Origin: Paenibacillus sp. 1011MAR3C5
GTDB taxonomy: Bacteria; Bacillota; Bacilli; Paenibacillales; Paenibacillaceae
Assembly: GCF_003591485.1 (NCBI RefSeq)
Contig: NZ_QZCF01000001.1
Span: forward strand, 124,001-188,000
Length of the DNA: 64,000 bases
Direction: 5' to 3'
The translations under genes were made by a program, and so were the position numbers. Positions 24,137 to 33,993 of the stretch are shown piece by piece (position 1 is the stretch's first letter; every line of letters begins with the position of its first letter). Below the pieces are notes generated by a model, which was not told the origin of the DNA, did not search any database, and was given only the letters and a program-made list of their open reading frames with translations.

Positions 24137-26743
24137 TTATAACTGGATATGGAATGGAAGCCTATCTCCCCATACGACAGATGTACCATCCTTCTTGAGC
24201 ACATAGGTTGCACCTTTCAGCGCAAAGATACGATCGACATTTTGGATTTTGGCCGGGTGGTAGAAGCGGTCCACTCCCGTTCTCGTGTCAAAGTCGATAA
24301 TCGCGCCATCTGAGCTATAAATGACGAAATGTCCATCGGCTCCCGTAACCGACATGGCATTTTTGATATTGGCCGGTGTTTTGCAATCATCGCCCCAGCA
24401 GGCTACTGTCCCGTCCTTTTTCAATGCCATCGTATTTTGACCGGCAATGGCAATCGCTTTTACATTTTTAAGGCCTTTTGGCATTGCTGTACGCCCCGCA
24501 AGATCTCCCCATTCAACAACCGTGCCGTCCTTGCGAAGCGCTGCTGCATAGGATTGGCCGGCTGCAATCGCTGTGGCATTTTTGACAGTGGCAGGAACTT
24601 TGAGCACGGACGATCCGCTCCATCCCCATGCTTTTAGCGTACCGTCCTTCTTCAAAGCAAGCGAGAAGTCTGGGCCAGCAGCAATATCAATAACGTCTTT
24701 TAATCCGTTAGGCACTGTTGCTTCAGGATTTTTTATACGATTGCCTGCCATATCAGTGCCAGAATAACCTCCCCAAGCTTCAACCGTACCGTTATCCTTC
24801 AACACCAATGCATGCATGCTCGAAAATACATATTTCTTCAAGCCTTCTGCCCGCTCGGGAGCATCAGCCATGATGTAGCTGTTTCCTTGAACGGAAATCC
24901 GCTTATCTTTGCTAACTATAAAGCTTAGCTCATTATTTTTGTACAGGAATGTCGCGCTCTTTACATTCTTCAATTGGGTATTGTCATTGCGTTCATACGG
25001 ATCAAGTACGATGACGTCCCCGTTCGCTAACACCCCGATATCGCCTGAAACTTGACGGAATGCCGTCTGGTCGTATCTGTTCAATTCCTTGCCTGTGTAT
25101 GCGTCGAAAGCAATAGCAGTTCCATTGTCCATCAGTACCCATAACGCTTCGGAATGAGCGCCGAAGCTGATGGCCGCTGGCTTCACTTTTTCATTCTTTA
25201 ATGAATCAATTCGTACAGAATGTCCAAACTCATCCCAAACCGTAACGGACACATCCTCATTTAGAATTGCCGCATACGATCCACCGCTCGCAATAGCAGT
25301 TGCTTTTGCTGTTTGGGCAGGCATCATATTAGCTTTATACCCCCAAGCAACGACCGTTCCGTCCTTCTTCAAGGCCAGATTAGGAACTCCAGCAGCTATC
25401 GCAACAACATCATCAAGATCTTCTGGCACTTCGATAAAGCCTAGACGATTGCTTCCCCAACCCGTAACTTTCCCATCCTGGCTGAGCGCTAAGGAATACT
25501 CATACCCTGCAGCTACTGCCGTTACATTCCGAAGTCCAGACGGAACGGTCGCTTCCCCATTATTGTTGTTGCCCCAGGCTATTACCGTTCCATCCTTTTT
25601 CATTGCAAGCGCATGTTGGCTTCTGGACACGGAGACGGACACCATATCCTTTGCAGCAGCAGGGATCTTTTTCAACTGGGGCGAACTGAACTTTGACCAT
25701 TGCGTTAGCGTCCCATCATTACGAACCGCTACATACTCCGTATCATTCATGGCAACGGATGAGATCGAAGAAGCCGCTTGTGCCGGGACAAAACCGCCAT
25801 AAGAAGCAGAAGGCCATTGGACCAATTGACCTTCCTTCGTCAAGCCAAGGGCACCCGCTTCCCCGTCGGCTACCATAGCAGCGAGCTTTGGCATATCCGG
25901 AAGCAGTGAAACTTTGCCCTCTTTCCAAACGGCAATAGAGCCATCAGCCCGCAGCAGGTAAATCTCGTCAAATCCCGCTTCAATACCAACGATATCCCGG
26001 TAAGGCGCTGTTTGAAGCTCTGTCTTCTCGAAGCCGCTGCCCCAGGCAATTGCCCTTCCGTCTTTGGTTAGCGCCGCAGACACCTGCGAACCAGCTGCAA
26101 TAGCAATGGCGTTCGAGACTTCTTTCGGAACCTTGGTATTGCCTCTGTAATCCTTGCCCCAGGCGATCACGGTTCCGTTCTTCTTCAGCGCCAGTGCATG
26201 ATAAGCGCCGCCAGAAATATCTGCCACGCCCGCCAAACCCTTCGGGATTGCCGTCAGCGGGCTGCCCCCATCATTGCGGTAGCGGTGATAGGATACTTTT
26301 CCGTTCTTATGTACGATTAGCAGCGTGCCGGCACTTGCAGATATGGCTGCAGCATCCTTCACCTTCGCTGGATCGATTCCTGCGTGTATGCTTTGCAGAA
26401 TATCCCCGCTGCCCCATTGGACAATCGAGCCGTTCTTCTTCAAGGCAAAAGCCATCTTGCCAGATGAGGTTAACGCCACCGCCTCACGCACGTTAGCAGG
26501 CGTCTTTGGCTCACCATTAAACGAATCACCCCACACGACAACAGAACCGTTATTTTTGATTGTCATATAATGATATTGGTTTGAAGACAGCTTTTTTTGA
26601 TTGGCAAGAACCTCAGCTGCTGTCAGTTTTGTGGCCTGTCCAGCGGAAACTGGCTGCACGGCCGCCGCTGTTAGCGGCAAAACAGATAACAATACCAGGA
26701 ATGCGATCATGATCGCTAGACTCTTCATCGACTTGCTTCGCAT
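24137..26743 (-). CDS. Secreted RCC1-repeat (beta-propeller) protein
   Basis: 868 residues. ATG 26743 follows GGAGGAGAGTGTACA and starts the signal peptide (MRSKSMKSLAIMIAFLVLLS ... TAAAVQPVSA); an upstream in-frame start at 26797 is rejected. The rest is more than a dozen RCC1-type blades. Each reads ALKKDGTVVAWG, then VP/IP and a GLxxVxAIAAGxxxSLAL step. Such domains fold into seven-blade propellers and mediate binding. With this length two propellers are likely. No wall anchor or enzyme motif is visible. Function unknown; probably extracellular. Confidence 0.8.
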   Translation of the reverse strand: MRSKSMKSLAIMIAFLVLLSVLPLTAAAVQPVSAGQATKLTAAEVLANQKKLSSNQYHYMTIKNNGSVVVWGDSFNGEPKTPANVREAVALTSSGKMAFALKKNGSIVQWGSGDILQSIHAGIDPAKVKDAAAISASAGTLLIVHKNGKVSYHRYRNDGGSPLTAIPKGLAGVADISGGAYHALALKKNGTVIAWGKDYRGNTKVPKEVSNAIAIAAGSQVSAALTKDGRAIAWGSGFEKTELQTAPYRDIVGIEAGFDEIYLLRADGSIAVWKEGKVSLLPDMPKLAAMVADGEAGALGLTKEGQLVQWPSASYGGFVPAQAASSISSVAMNDTEYVAVRNDGTLTQWSKFSSPQLKKIPAAAKDMVSVSVSRSQHALAMKKDGTVIAWGNNNNGEATVPSGLRNVTAVAAGYEYSLALSQDGKVTGWGSNRLGFIEVPEDLDDVVAIAAGVPNLALKKDGTVVAWGYKANMMPAQTAKATAIASGGSYAAILNEDVSVTVWDEFGHSVRIDSLKNEKVKPAAISFGAHSEALWVLMDNGTAIAFDAYTGKELNRYDQTAFRQVSGDIGVLANGDVIVLDPYERNDNTQLKNVKSATFLYKNNELSFIVSKDKRISVQGNSYIMADAPERAEGLKKYVFSSMHALVLKDNGTVEAWGGYSGTDMAGNRIKNPEATVPNGLKDVIDIAAGPDFSLALKKDGTLKAWGWSGSSVLKVPATVKNATAIAAGQSYAAALRKDGTVVEWGDLAGRTAMPKGLKNVKAIAIAGQNTMALKKDGTVACWGDDCKTPANIKNAMSVTGADGHFVIYSSDGAIIDFDTRTGVDRFYHPAKIQNVDRIFALKGATYVLKKDGTSVVWGDRLPFHIQL

Positions 26744-26958
26744 TGTACACTCTCCTCCAGCAATTGGATAAATGGACATCCTATTATTATATGGCAAATA
26801 GGTATATTTGTCTCTTTTTGTCTGAACAGGGAGAAGAGAAGCGTATTTTCATAGGATAAAAGAATGATAAGCGGAGTGACCTATTTTCAAATATCGCCAA
26901 TTTGCGATTTATGAGGTAAGCTAAAAGCTGATTACTTTGAAAGGGGCTAGTCGAAGTT

Positions 26959-27597
26959 TTGAAAAAAATCATCATATTCTCATTCATCATGGTCCTGTTG
27001 CTTACTTCTTGCGGAGGGTATGAAACCAAGACGCTTCTATCAACGGAGTATGAATACGAGTTGGTATTCCCTAGCGACAAATATCCGGAGACTGCTCTCC
27101 ATATTCATGGGGCGATCGAGCAAGGCTACTCCAGCATTTGTACGATTGATCGGGACGGGGCTGAAGCCAATCGCAAGCTATCGCTTGCCGGGATTGATAC
27201 AAGAGATGGCTATGACAGGGACGAGTGGCCGATGGCCATGTGCGAGGAAGGCGGAAAAGGAGCTAGTGTCGCGTACATAGATTCAAGCGATAACCGCGGG
27301 GCCGGGAGCTGGGTTGGACACCAGCTGTCAAGCTATCCGAACGGAGCAAAAGTGTTGTTTATCGTGGATAAGCCGAAGGTGCTGTTCCCTAATCATCCCG
27401 TGACTGCTAAGCCGTCGGATGCTCCAGTGGAGACACCTATAATAGAGGAGCTTCAAGTTGAAGAAATAATGGATGAGGTTATTGTATACGCCAACTGTGC
27501 CGCTGTCAGAGCAGCCGGCAAAGCTCCGCTACATGAAGGCGAACCCGGCTACAGCCGGAAGCTGGATCGGGATGACGATGGGGTTGCTTGTGAGTAG
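26959..27597 (+). CDS. Lipoprotein with NucA/NucB nuclease and Excalibur domains
   Basis: 212 residues from TTG 26959; the best ribosome site (AAAGGGG) is 13 bases away, so the start is less sure. A lipobox LTSC gives a lipidated Cys about residue 18. Residues ~38-135 carry NucA/NucB markers: [37 protein letters not shown] and [15 protein letters not shown], the first two with likely catalytic His/Asp/Glu. The C-terminus ([20 protein letters not shown], then [11 protein letters not shown]) is an Excalibur calcium-binding motif. It should be a surface-tethered DNase, perhaps for DNA uptake or scavenging. The neighbouring RCC1-repeat gene is divergent. Confidence 0.8.
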   Translation: MKKIIIFSFIMVLLLTSCGGYETKTLLSTEYEYELVFPSDKYPETALHIHGAIEQGYSSICTIDRDGAEANRKLSLAGIDTRDGYDRDEWPMAMCEEGGKGASVAYIDSSDNRGAGSWVGHQLSSYPNGAKVLFIVDKPKVLFPNHPVTAKPSDAPVETPIIEELQVEEIMDEVIVYANCAAVRAAGKAPLHEGEPGYSRKLDRDDDGVACE

Positions 27598-27600
27598 GAA

Positions 27601-27634
27601 GAGTGCTGCGAAGGGGATTCGCAGCACTCTTTTT
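27601..27634 (+). terminator. Rho-independent terminator of the nuclease lipoprotein gene
   Basis: GAGTGCTGCGAA (27601-27612) pairs perfectly with TTCGCAGCACTC (27618-27629), followed by five T. Confidence 0.92.
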
Positions 27635-27663
27635 AGTATCGAGGTACATTTCAAGAGGATTAG

Positions 27664-30297
27664 TTATAAAGCATGCCAATTTAGTTTTAAGTTAAAGCTT
27701 TCTGTCACGCTGCTATGATAATTATAGAATGTCAATTTTAAAGCTATTACACTACCATCGTTAGGGTCAGGCATGAGGTCAGCATCATAGAGCATCGTAT
27801 AGCTTCGTGCCCATACTCTCGGCGATAATACATGAATACCGTAAGGAGGCGTATTCCTTTGTCCAGATACATGTCCCCGCACGTTATCTACATCTACATA
27901 TGTAGCCCATAGGGAACGACCAAGCCCGTCAGCATTATTGGCTGCCTTGCGCCCTACAGTTAATTGTGCGCCATAGTTGAAATTATCGTATTCCGTATTA
28001 CCCTCTAACGAGATGGATAGATTGAGACTGCGGCGACCTTTGCCTATTGGGATATAATAGGTTTGATATTCTTTGGGTCCAACAGAGACGCTTAAGGGTC
28101 TGGCTCCATATGGAGTGCCTCCAAATGCGACATCTCCTCCCTCCGTCCGGATTGATCGCTCATCTCGGTACCGAGGATCGTGGTATATTCGCTCTTTGAA
28201 TAAAGGAAAACCGTTAGGATCAAAATGTTTATTAATATTTAGATTTCCTCCAGGGTCTTCACCGCCATATCCAATTAATATATAGCCTATTCGAAGACTA
28301 CCGTCCGGCGGATTAGGAGGATATGCAATTCTTCCCCCTTCTGTACCAGCACTCAAGTAATGTATAGTACTGTTCTTATCAATGTATAGATATCTATATT
28401 CCCAGCCGTCTAGATCGCTTTCGGATACAATTAATGAACGGTTACTAAACCTAGTCTCAGGTATTAGCTTATACGACCCATCCGGCATAATAACCTCAGA
28501 AGCTGAAACTACGATGTCAGCTGTCAATTTGGGCCATAAAAAAACAGACCCTGATTTCAAGTAATTATCACTTACCCCATTTACTCCAGTGAAGGAGTTT
28601 GCAGTTTTACCTGTGTATTCAAATTCATAAACAAATCCAAATAAGTTAGGGTTAGTTATATCGTTAATATAGGCAGTCCCGCTTTCCGGAAATTGCTCCG
28701 TCGATTCCACATAAATCGTAGAAGCATTGATTGCGACAGCTGATGTCAACAACGTTTTAACTACCTCTTGCTTTCGATTCTCTATTCTAATAATACCACC
28801 GCTATGAATTCCTTTTCCCGCGATATCGTCAAGTCCTTTTTGTGTAATAGAACTCCAAGCATCTTGTAAGGCTTGCCTCAGGTAGGCTAGTTTCCCGGAT
28901 AAAGCTGCGAATTTAGAGTTGACCTCTGCTCGTTCGTCCGGAGTAATTCCGGAGTCTGCAATTGCTGTCTCAATTGCGGTTAGCAGATCGTTAAAAGAAA
29001 TATCATACTGCCGTTTAGCGTTTCCAAGGGCACTTTTCAACGTTACATTAGTCAAATATAAACTGGAATAAATCCGTTCGTATTCTGCATCCACATCCGC
29101 TTTTTCCTTGGCCAACTGGAGCTTATGCTCAGCTATGATTTGCTTTTCAGCTTCACTAATCAGACCGTCAGCAAACGAAGTCTCTATATAGTCTTCAAAA
29201 TCATATTGTGCACGCTCAAGCTCCAATTGCTGCTGCTCCAGCTCAGCAGTACGCTTCTCCACCAGCATTTGGTACTCCCTTTGTTTACGACGGTATTGGA
29301 GCAAATAGTCAGAAACGTACAGCTCGCGATAATTGCCTAATACAAATCTAGGCGAGACTCGCTTTTCAAACGGATTGCGTTCATGCTCATAAATTCTGGC
29401 TGATAAATGATACCCCATCTTCTCATTGATAACCAGTACGTCATCTCCAACGTTTACTTCACTGAGCTCAATCGATTCAATATCATAGCTTTCACGCGGT
29501 AGTTCGTAATTCTTCAAATATCGCTCCATTACAGCTAACAACTTTGATTGTTCATCGATGTCGGACCATTCCATCTTTCCTTCATATGGGCGCTGTGAAT
29601 CGTAGTAAGGAGAGTCTAAATATTTTTTTGTATGCCCCAAATAACCCTCAATCGTCAACCCATCTTTTCCGTATCCATATAACCGCGTAATTCGCTCCGT
29701 ATCTTGAACAGTACGACGAATGGATTTCAGATTTTTGCGGTAACGAATTTGTTTACCTGAATTAACTCCCTTTCGAGTTGTGAAGGTAACCGTATAGTTG
29801 TCGTATGATAAATCCGCATTAAACACTTCACGCAGCTCATGAAGAAGAGCAAGCTTGCTCTTCTCACCCCATTCAAATATATCTTGGGCAATGAAAGTAC
29901 CATTAATATTAAACATGAACGGCGTTCCCGCAAAAAGTCGAGTAAGCATTGTCTCAATGGTTTGCGCAGCTGCAAAATCAATATAGTCTTCATGATAGTA
30001 ACGGCCCAAATCAAAGAAGATATGATGAGCTTCAATCTCCATATATGCATTTGACACATCATGTTTCTCATCTGACTTCCAAATCAGAAAACGCTGGTCT
30101 TTTTCAATCTCATTTGGAAATCTGATTTCATAACCCGTTTCAATCATTTCGTAACGTTCATCGTCCCCTGGCAGTTTAGGATAACGAAATGTAATATAAT
30201 ATTCGCCGTTTAATACTTCGCGAACACGAACGGAAGAGGCGGCTGGCAAATAGGCCAACCGCCCCTCGTTACTCCATAACTCTAATTTGGAAATCAT
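27664..30297 (-). CDS. Tail-tip protein (Tal / Prophage_tail family)
   Basis: 877 residues. The first ~330 are the hub: LNGEYYITFRYPKLPGDDER, then AHHIFFDLGRYY, DIFEWGEKSKLALLHELR, TFTTRKGVN, RYRKNLKSIRR, ERITRLYGYGKDGLTIEG. The same blocks appear in the broken gene of prophage C. Residues ~340-460 are a long Glu/Gln-rich coiled coil. The C-terminal half is beta-rich with NPPDGSLRIGYILIGYGGED. Its start codon overlaps the stop of the preceding small ORF by four bases (ATGA). It is the last gene of the element, which is unusual: no fibre or lysis gene follows. Confidence 0.85.
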   Translation of the reverse strand: MISKLELWSNEGRLAYLPAASSVRVREVLNGEYYITFRYPKLPGDDERYEMIETGYEIRFPNEIEKDQRFLIWKSDEKHDVSNAYMEIEAHHIFFDLGRYYHEDYIDFAAAQTIETMLTRLFAGTPFMFNINGTFIAQDIFEWGEKSKLALLHELREVFNADLSYDNYTVTFTTRKGVNSGKQIRYRKNLKSIRRTVQDTERITRLYGYGKDGLTIEGYLGHTKKYLDSPYYDSQRPYEGKMEWSDIDEQSKLLAVMERYLKNYELPRESYDIESIELSEVNVGDDVLVINEKMGYHLSARIYEHERNPFEKRVSPRFVLGNYRELYVSDYLLQYRRKQREYQMLVEKRTAELEQQQLELERAQYDFEDYIETSFADGLISEAEKQIIAEHKLQLAKEKADVDAEYERIYSSLYLTNVTLKSALGNAKRQYDISFNDLLTAIETAIADSGITPDERAEVNSKFAALSGKLAYLRQALQDAWSSITQKGLDDIAGKGIHSGGIIRIENRKQEVVKTLLTSAVAINASTIYVESTEQFPESGTAYINDITNPNLFGFVYEFEYTGKTANSFTGVNGVSDNYLKSGSVFLWPKLTADIVVSASEVIMPDGSYKLIPETRFSNRSLIVSESDLDGWEYRYLYIDKNSTIHYLSAGTEGGRIAYPPNPPDGSLRIGYILIGYGGEDPGGNLNINKHFDPNGFPLFKERIYHDPRYRDERSIRTEGGDVAFGGTPYGARPLSVSVGPKEYQTYYIPIGKGRRSLNLSISLEGNTEYDNFNYGAQLTVGRKAANNADGLGRSLWATYVDVDNVRGHVSGQRNTPPYGIHVLSPRVWARSYTMLYDADLMPDPNDGSVIALKLTFYNYHSSVTESFNLKLNWHAL

Positions 30298-30443
30298 TCC
30301 AACTCGCCGCCTTCAACTCCAGGTGAGCTTGTCTCTATCATCAACATTGTTCGATATGGCTCAGGAACATAATCAATTGGGAGCCGCCCTGATTGGACTG
30401 CTGTACGGTACATTCCAAGGTAGATTTCGTTTACATTATTCAT
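30294..30443 (-). CDS. Small XkdX/CD1375-like phage protein
   Basis: A 49-residue ORF from ATG 30443 (or 51 residues from ATG 30449), overlapping the end of the ORF before it and the start of the tail-tip gene. It reads NEIYLGMYRTAVQSGRLPID and then YVPEPYR. The pattern of an aromatic helix, G-x-I/L and VPExYR matches the very small proteins near fibre genes in Firmicutes phages. The ribosome site GGAGGGAGG lies in the preceding gene. Function unknown. Confidence 0.65.
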   Translation of the reverse strand: MNNVNEIYLGMYRTAVQSGRLPIDYVPEPYRTMLMIETSSPGVEGGELE

Positions 30444-30621
30444 CTGCATTTCCTCCCTCCAATATTTCAATTCTATTTCTTAAATAATCGACTTCTGACA
30501 TAAGAACTGTAAGTAGCATAGTCGCCATCTCCATGTTCAGCTGAAATGTACTTTTATGAGGAGCCACCTCTATCCCCTTTGACTTGAGATAATCCACCGC
30601 ATTTTGCAATGATGGTTCCAT
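30436..30621 (-). CDS. Small phage coiled-coil protein
   Basis: 61 residues, ATG 30621 just after the fibre stop, with GGAGG inside the fibre gene's last codons. Sequence EPSLQNAVDYLKSKGIEVAP then ATMLLTVLMSEVDYLRNRIE is largely helical and ends in a coiled coil. It is translationally coupled to genes on both sides. Possibly a fibre assembly factor; no family is certain. Confidence 0.65.
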   Translation of the reverse strand: MEPSLQNAVDYLKSKGIEVAPHKSTFQLNMEMATMLLTVLMSEVDYLRNRIEILEGGNADE

Positions 30622-30622
30622 A

Positions 30623-33151
30623 TTATGCCTCCTCCAGCGCTAATAGTCTTGCGGTATGCTGTGCCAATATCCAATCTTGTACGCCATCATGCGTCTTAAT
30701 TGATGCGATATCTTGAGCAGATTGTGCCACAACACTGCTAAGAGTAGTTTGATAAGATATTGAAGCTTCCAATGCGTTTGATGTATATAAATGCTTATCT
30801 AATACAATATAGTCAACATAGACATTGTTGAGATCATTCAGCTCAGATACAGGTATTGATGCTCTACTGGTTCCATAAGCATTATTGGATACTACAACCT
30901 TCCATTTTTCATTTCGATTGCCACCATCATAAACAGCAGTAATCAATGCTGCCCTGCGATTTAACTGAGAGCCAGAGGGAATCTCGTAGCTAGGCGTCGT
31001 CACGTTCTGCATATTAATGAAGTATTCGTTGTTCGTATTAACTCCAACGCCTCTAACCGGGTTGACCTTCTCACGAATGACCATTCCTTCAAGTAGTTCA
31101 ATCATATTTCCGCCAGATTCCAATGATAATCCGCCTTGGTCATCTGCAATTTGTTCAATAACTGGAGTCGATAACACATAATCCAGTGTTGCCCAGGCTT
31201 CCCAGCCCGGAGCTTTATTGTTTGCGACAAAAGCCTCGGTATTGGTGACTGGCGCTGCTCCTGTCAGAATCGAAACCCAATTTGTATACGAATTACCGTT
31301 ATTTCCACTGGCGCGCCAACCATTGCTTAACGCTGCAACTGCGTTATTATTGGGATTAACGTTATCTATCCAACCACTATCCTCGTTTGTTACCGATAAC
31401 ACCACACCACCATATGCGGTGTTTAATCTAAATTCATTTGGGGCATTTTGAGCATTGTTTATGATATCTTGTCTGAGAATCGAACCATCGTACTTTACGG
31501 CAACAGCGCTATCATTAACATAGTCAGCTATTACATTACGCACAATTCTCTTGTATCCGCTAAAGTTTGAATGGAACACCCACCCCATTGTCCGGTCCAG
31601 TTTAACCCCCGTCCGCCAACGTCTAAACACTTTCCCCGTAGCGCTATCATAATTGTCCGTAATGCTTCGGTCAGCGTTACTCGCGAGTGGTACGGGACAA
31701 TGAGCATATTGGTCGACCCGAGGTTCAAATAAGGCTGGGAGTTGATCTGCGTCGCCGAGAACAAGCATCCAATCCTTAAACTCAAATGTCCCAGTCGTGC
31801 CAGCATACATTGTGATTCGTATTCTAACAACATCGGATTGCGTCACAAAGGTCCCGTATGACGAATTTCCAGCAGGTAAAATTATTCGTTCTGTATACTT
31901 GCTTCCATCCGCCCTTTCCTCAAGTACTGAAGCATAATTACTTGTCGAATATCTAAACCATGCAAATGTATATGTTGTCTGGGGTGTGACGTTTGGATTT
32001 ATCAGACAACCATAATCTGTTGCGGCAGAAGCATTAAGCGACACGTTATACTGGTTGATTAATACGGCATTATTATGAATGTAATCTGGCACGCCTAGCA
32101 ACAGGTTTTTACCCCTCTTCCGTACATTCACGCCCTGCAAATGTTTTACTCCGTCTATATACGGCAAGTAGGCGTCAAGAGCGTCGCCTTTTAAAGTAGT
32201 ACCAATGGTTGCAAAGTCGGCATCTGACACTTCATAAATACGAAAAGAATCAATAAAAGCAGTGCCTGTCGTCGAAGTAACACCACTTGTTCCTACATAC
32301 AACCTAAAGCCATCTGTTGTAATTACATTATTTTTAGGTATTTTCACATAGACAAGTTGCCAAGTCCCTGTAATCGTCGATGATGCAGCGGCGCTATATC
32401 TTTGGTTAACTCCATTATTTTTATCGTATATCCGGATGGCAAAATTACCTTGAGTAATGGAGTCAATATAAATCCATCCAATAAGTAAATACTGTTTACT
32501 CCATTCGAGTTTATATGAATAATCCTTGTAGAGTAAGCTATTCTCGTTTGATACAAACTTAAATGATTTACTACCTGTCTTAAACCGTTCTGTGGATAAC
32601 ACAACAGGCGATCCGTACGAACTAAATGAATCTAACCTCTCACACCCTCCATCGCTACCAGTTATATTAACCAATGTCCGACCCTTAACCTGTACGGTCG
32701 CCCCGCTCGCTTGTGTTGTATTAACAACATTCATACCCCGATTAAGCATCGTTGTCTGATCGCGATCCTCCATCTGGCGCCTTTCCATTCGATCCAATCT
32801 CGCCTTCAGCACTGGATGAACTGTACCGTCTGATCCGGCTCTCGCGTCCACAATTTCGGAATTGCTATTTCCAGCTTGTCCAACAATGCCATTAATCCTC
32901 TGGTTTTGACTGTCAATCGCTTCCTTAACATTTCTAGCTCCGCTGACTGGGCCGCTATACGTAATGCGATCCGCAGGGTGAGCTGTGGTACTGGAAGTGT
33001 GAGCGTTGTCTGCGGTCATGCGGGCTTGTTGCTCCGCGCTCACTTGCTGTTGAAGTGAGCTCAAATCGGCATGGGCACGATCAAAATTTCGATTGTGTTT
33101 AGCTAAGTTATCAAGATCAAGCATCTTGTCTATTTTTTCAAATCGACTCAT
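30623..33151 (-). CDS. Tail fibre protein with carbohydrate-binding-like domain
   Basis: 842 residues. Residues ~1-150 are an alpha-helical, coiled-coil attachment region containing the linker NSNSEIVDARAGSDGTVHPV. The fibre remnant of prophage C has the equivalent GGVEIVDARKPENGDAYPV. Residues ~160-310 form a beta-sandwich (DSFSSYGSPVVLSTERFKTG ... WIYIDSITQGNFAIRIYD ... GTAFIDSFRIYEVSD) like carbohydrate-binding modules. The C-terminal half has GKNLLLGVP and a second beta-rich region; the end returns to a helix (IASIKTHDGVQDWILAQHTA). It should decide surface recognition. Confidence 0.75.
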   Translation of the reverse strand: MSRFEKIDKMLDLDNLAKHNRNFDRAHADLSSLQQQVSAEQQARMTADNAHTSSTTAHPADRITYSGPVSGARNVKEAIDSQNQRINGIVGQAGNSNSEIVDARAGSDGTVHPVLKARLDRMERRQMEDRDQTTMLNRGMNVVNTTQASGATVQVKGRTLVNITGSDGGCERLDSFSSYGSPVVLSTERFKTGSKSFKFVSNENSLLYKDYSYKLEWSKQYLLIGWIYIDSITQGNFAIRIYDKNNGVNQRYSAAASSTITGTWQLVYVKIPKNNVITTDGFRLYVGTSGVTSTTGTAFIDSFRIYEVSDADFATIGTTLKGDALDAYLPYIDGVKHLQGVNVRKRGKNLLLGVPDYIHNNAVLINQYNVSLNASAATDYGCLINPNVTPQTTYTFAWFRYSTSNYASVLEERADGSKYTERIILPAGNSSYGTFVTQSDVVRIRITMYAGTTGTFEFKDWMLVLGDADQLPALFEPRVDQYAHCPVPLASNADRSITDNYDSATGKVFRRWRTGVKLDRTMGWVFHSNFSGYKRIVRNVIADYVNDSAVAVKYDGSILRQDIINNAQNAPNEFRLNTAYGGVVLSVTNEDSGWIDNVNPNNNAVAALSNGWRASGNNGNSYTNWVSILTGAAPVTNTEAFVANNKAPGWEAWATLDYVLSTPVIEQIADDQGGLSLESGGNMIELLEGMVIREKVNPVRGVGVNTNNEYFINMQNVTTPSYEIPSGSQLNRRAALITAVYDGGNRNEKWKVVVSNNAYGTSRASIPVSELNDLNNVYVDYIVLDKHLYTSNALEASISYQTTLSSVVAQSAQDIASIKTHDGVQDWILAQHTARLLALEEA

Positions 33152-33171
33152 ATTCTTACGCTCCTTTCGAA

Positions 33172-33993
33172 TTAATAAAGATAAGTGTGTCTGAAAATAA
33201 AATCGACCGTGAGATTGGCTCCGGTCGCTGAAATCGTAATTTTATTTTCCCCTTCAATAAGTCGAGGAAACTTGCCCGTTGCACCGCTCACTGCACTAAT
33301 TCCATTCTTGAGGATCGTTTGCTCAAGCGGAGCACAATTGATCTCGACTACATCATTAGCTGTCATCACGGTGTTTATCGTTAGTGATTCTGATGTCGCC
33401 GTATTGGTGATCTTAATGTTGGACCCGCTTCCTCTCATTCGAATGACAGGAAATGCTTCATGTGTTCCAGCGTGATATATGAGTTGAGACTTAGGCGATG
33501 TTGTAACTCCGAAGGAATAAGTATCGCCGTAACGTAAACCCATTCCAAACAAATAATTTTGCCCATATTCAAGCATTTGATGGGATTCCAATACACTTTC
33601 GGAGAAAGGATAGAAAGCCTTAAAGGGCAGAGTAAAGGATCCAAGAGACGCTATTTTTTCGATGGAGATTGTGCCATTGTACTTAGCCATCCACCGTTTA
33701 CCCGGCATGCGGTCCAATACAAGCGGCTTGCTGCCCAGGCGAGCGTTGAACACTTTGGCTAATCGTTGCAAGGCTGCCTGATACTCAGACTCATCCTTTG
33801 TCAGCAATTCCACCGTTACTTCAATCATGCGTGGGCCATACCTCATCTCCATATCAAGAGAACCATCTAGTCCTGGCAAAGACTCTTCCTCTTGAATAGT
33901 TTCCGGAAGCAATGGAAGATTCACACCTGTTACAAGCAATCCAAGAGACGCAAAAGAGACGCCGCCATAACTAGCCCCGCCATTATCGGTCAT
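33172..33993 (-). CDS. Distal tail protein (Dit)
   Basis: 273 residues. The start overlaps the tape-measure stop by four bases. N-terminal domain: GLLVTGVNLPLLPETIQEEE, LDGSLDMEMRYGPRMIEVTV, then DRMPGKRWMAKYNGTISIEK and FTLPFKAFYPFSES. C-terminal domain: GTHEAFPVIRMRGSGSNIKI ... VEINCAPLEQTILKNG ... LIEGENKITISATGANLTVD. This two-domain pattern is that of siphovirus tail-family proteins of Bacillales. It forms the hub ring below the tail tube. Confidence 0.85.
   Translation of the reverse strand: MTDNGGASYGGVSFASLGLLVTGVNLPLLPETIQEEESLPGLDGSLDMEMRYGPRMIEVTVELLTKDESEYQAALQRLAKVFNARLGSKPLVLDRMPGKRWMAKYNGTISIEKIASLGSFTLPFKAFYPFSESVLESHQMLEYGQNYLFGMGLRYGDTYSFGVTTSPKSQLIYHAGTHEAFPVIRMRGSGSNIKITNTATSESLTINTVMTANDVVEINCAPLEQTILKNGISAVSGATGKFPRLIEGENKITISATGANLTVDFIFRHTYLY

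Noticed and set aside
25170..25802. A 210-codon + strand frame opposite the RCC1-repeat gene
   Set aside because: It repeats the antisense of the GTVVAWG blades (periodic PSFF/VPSF), a clear shadow of the real repeats.
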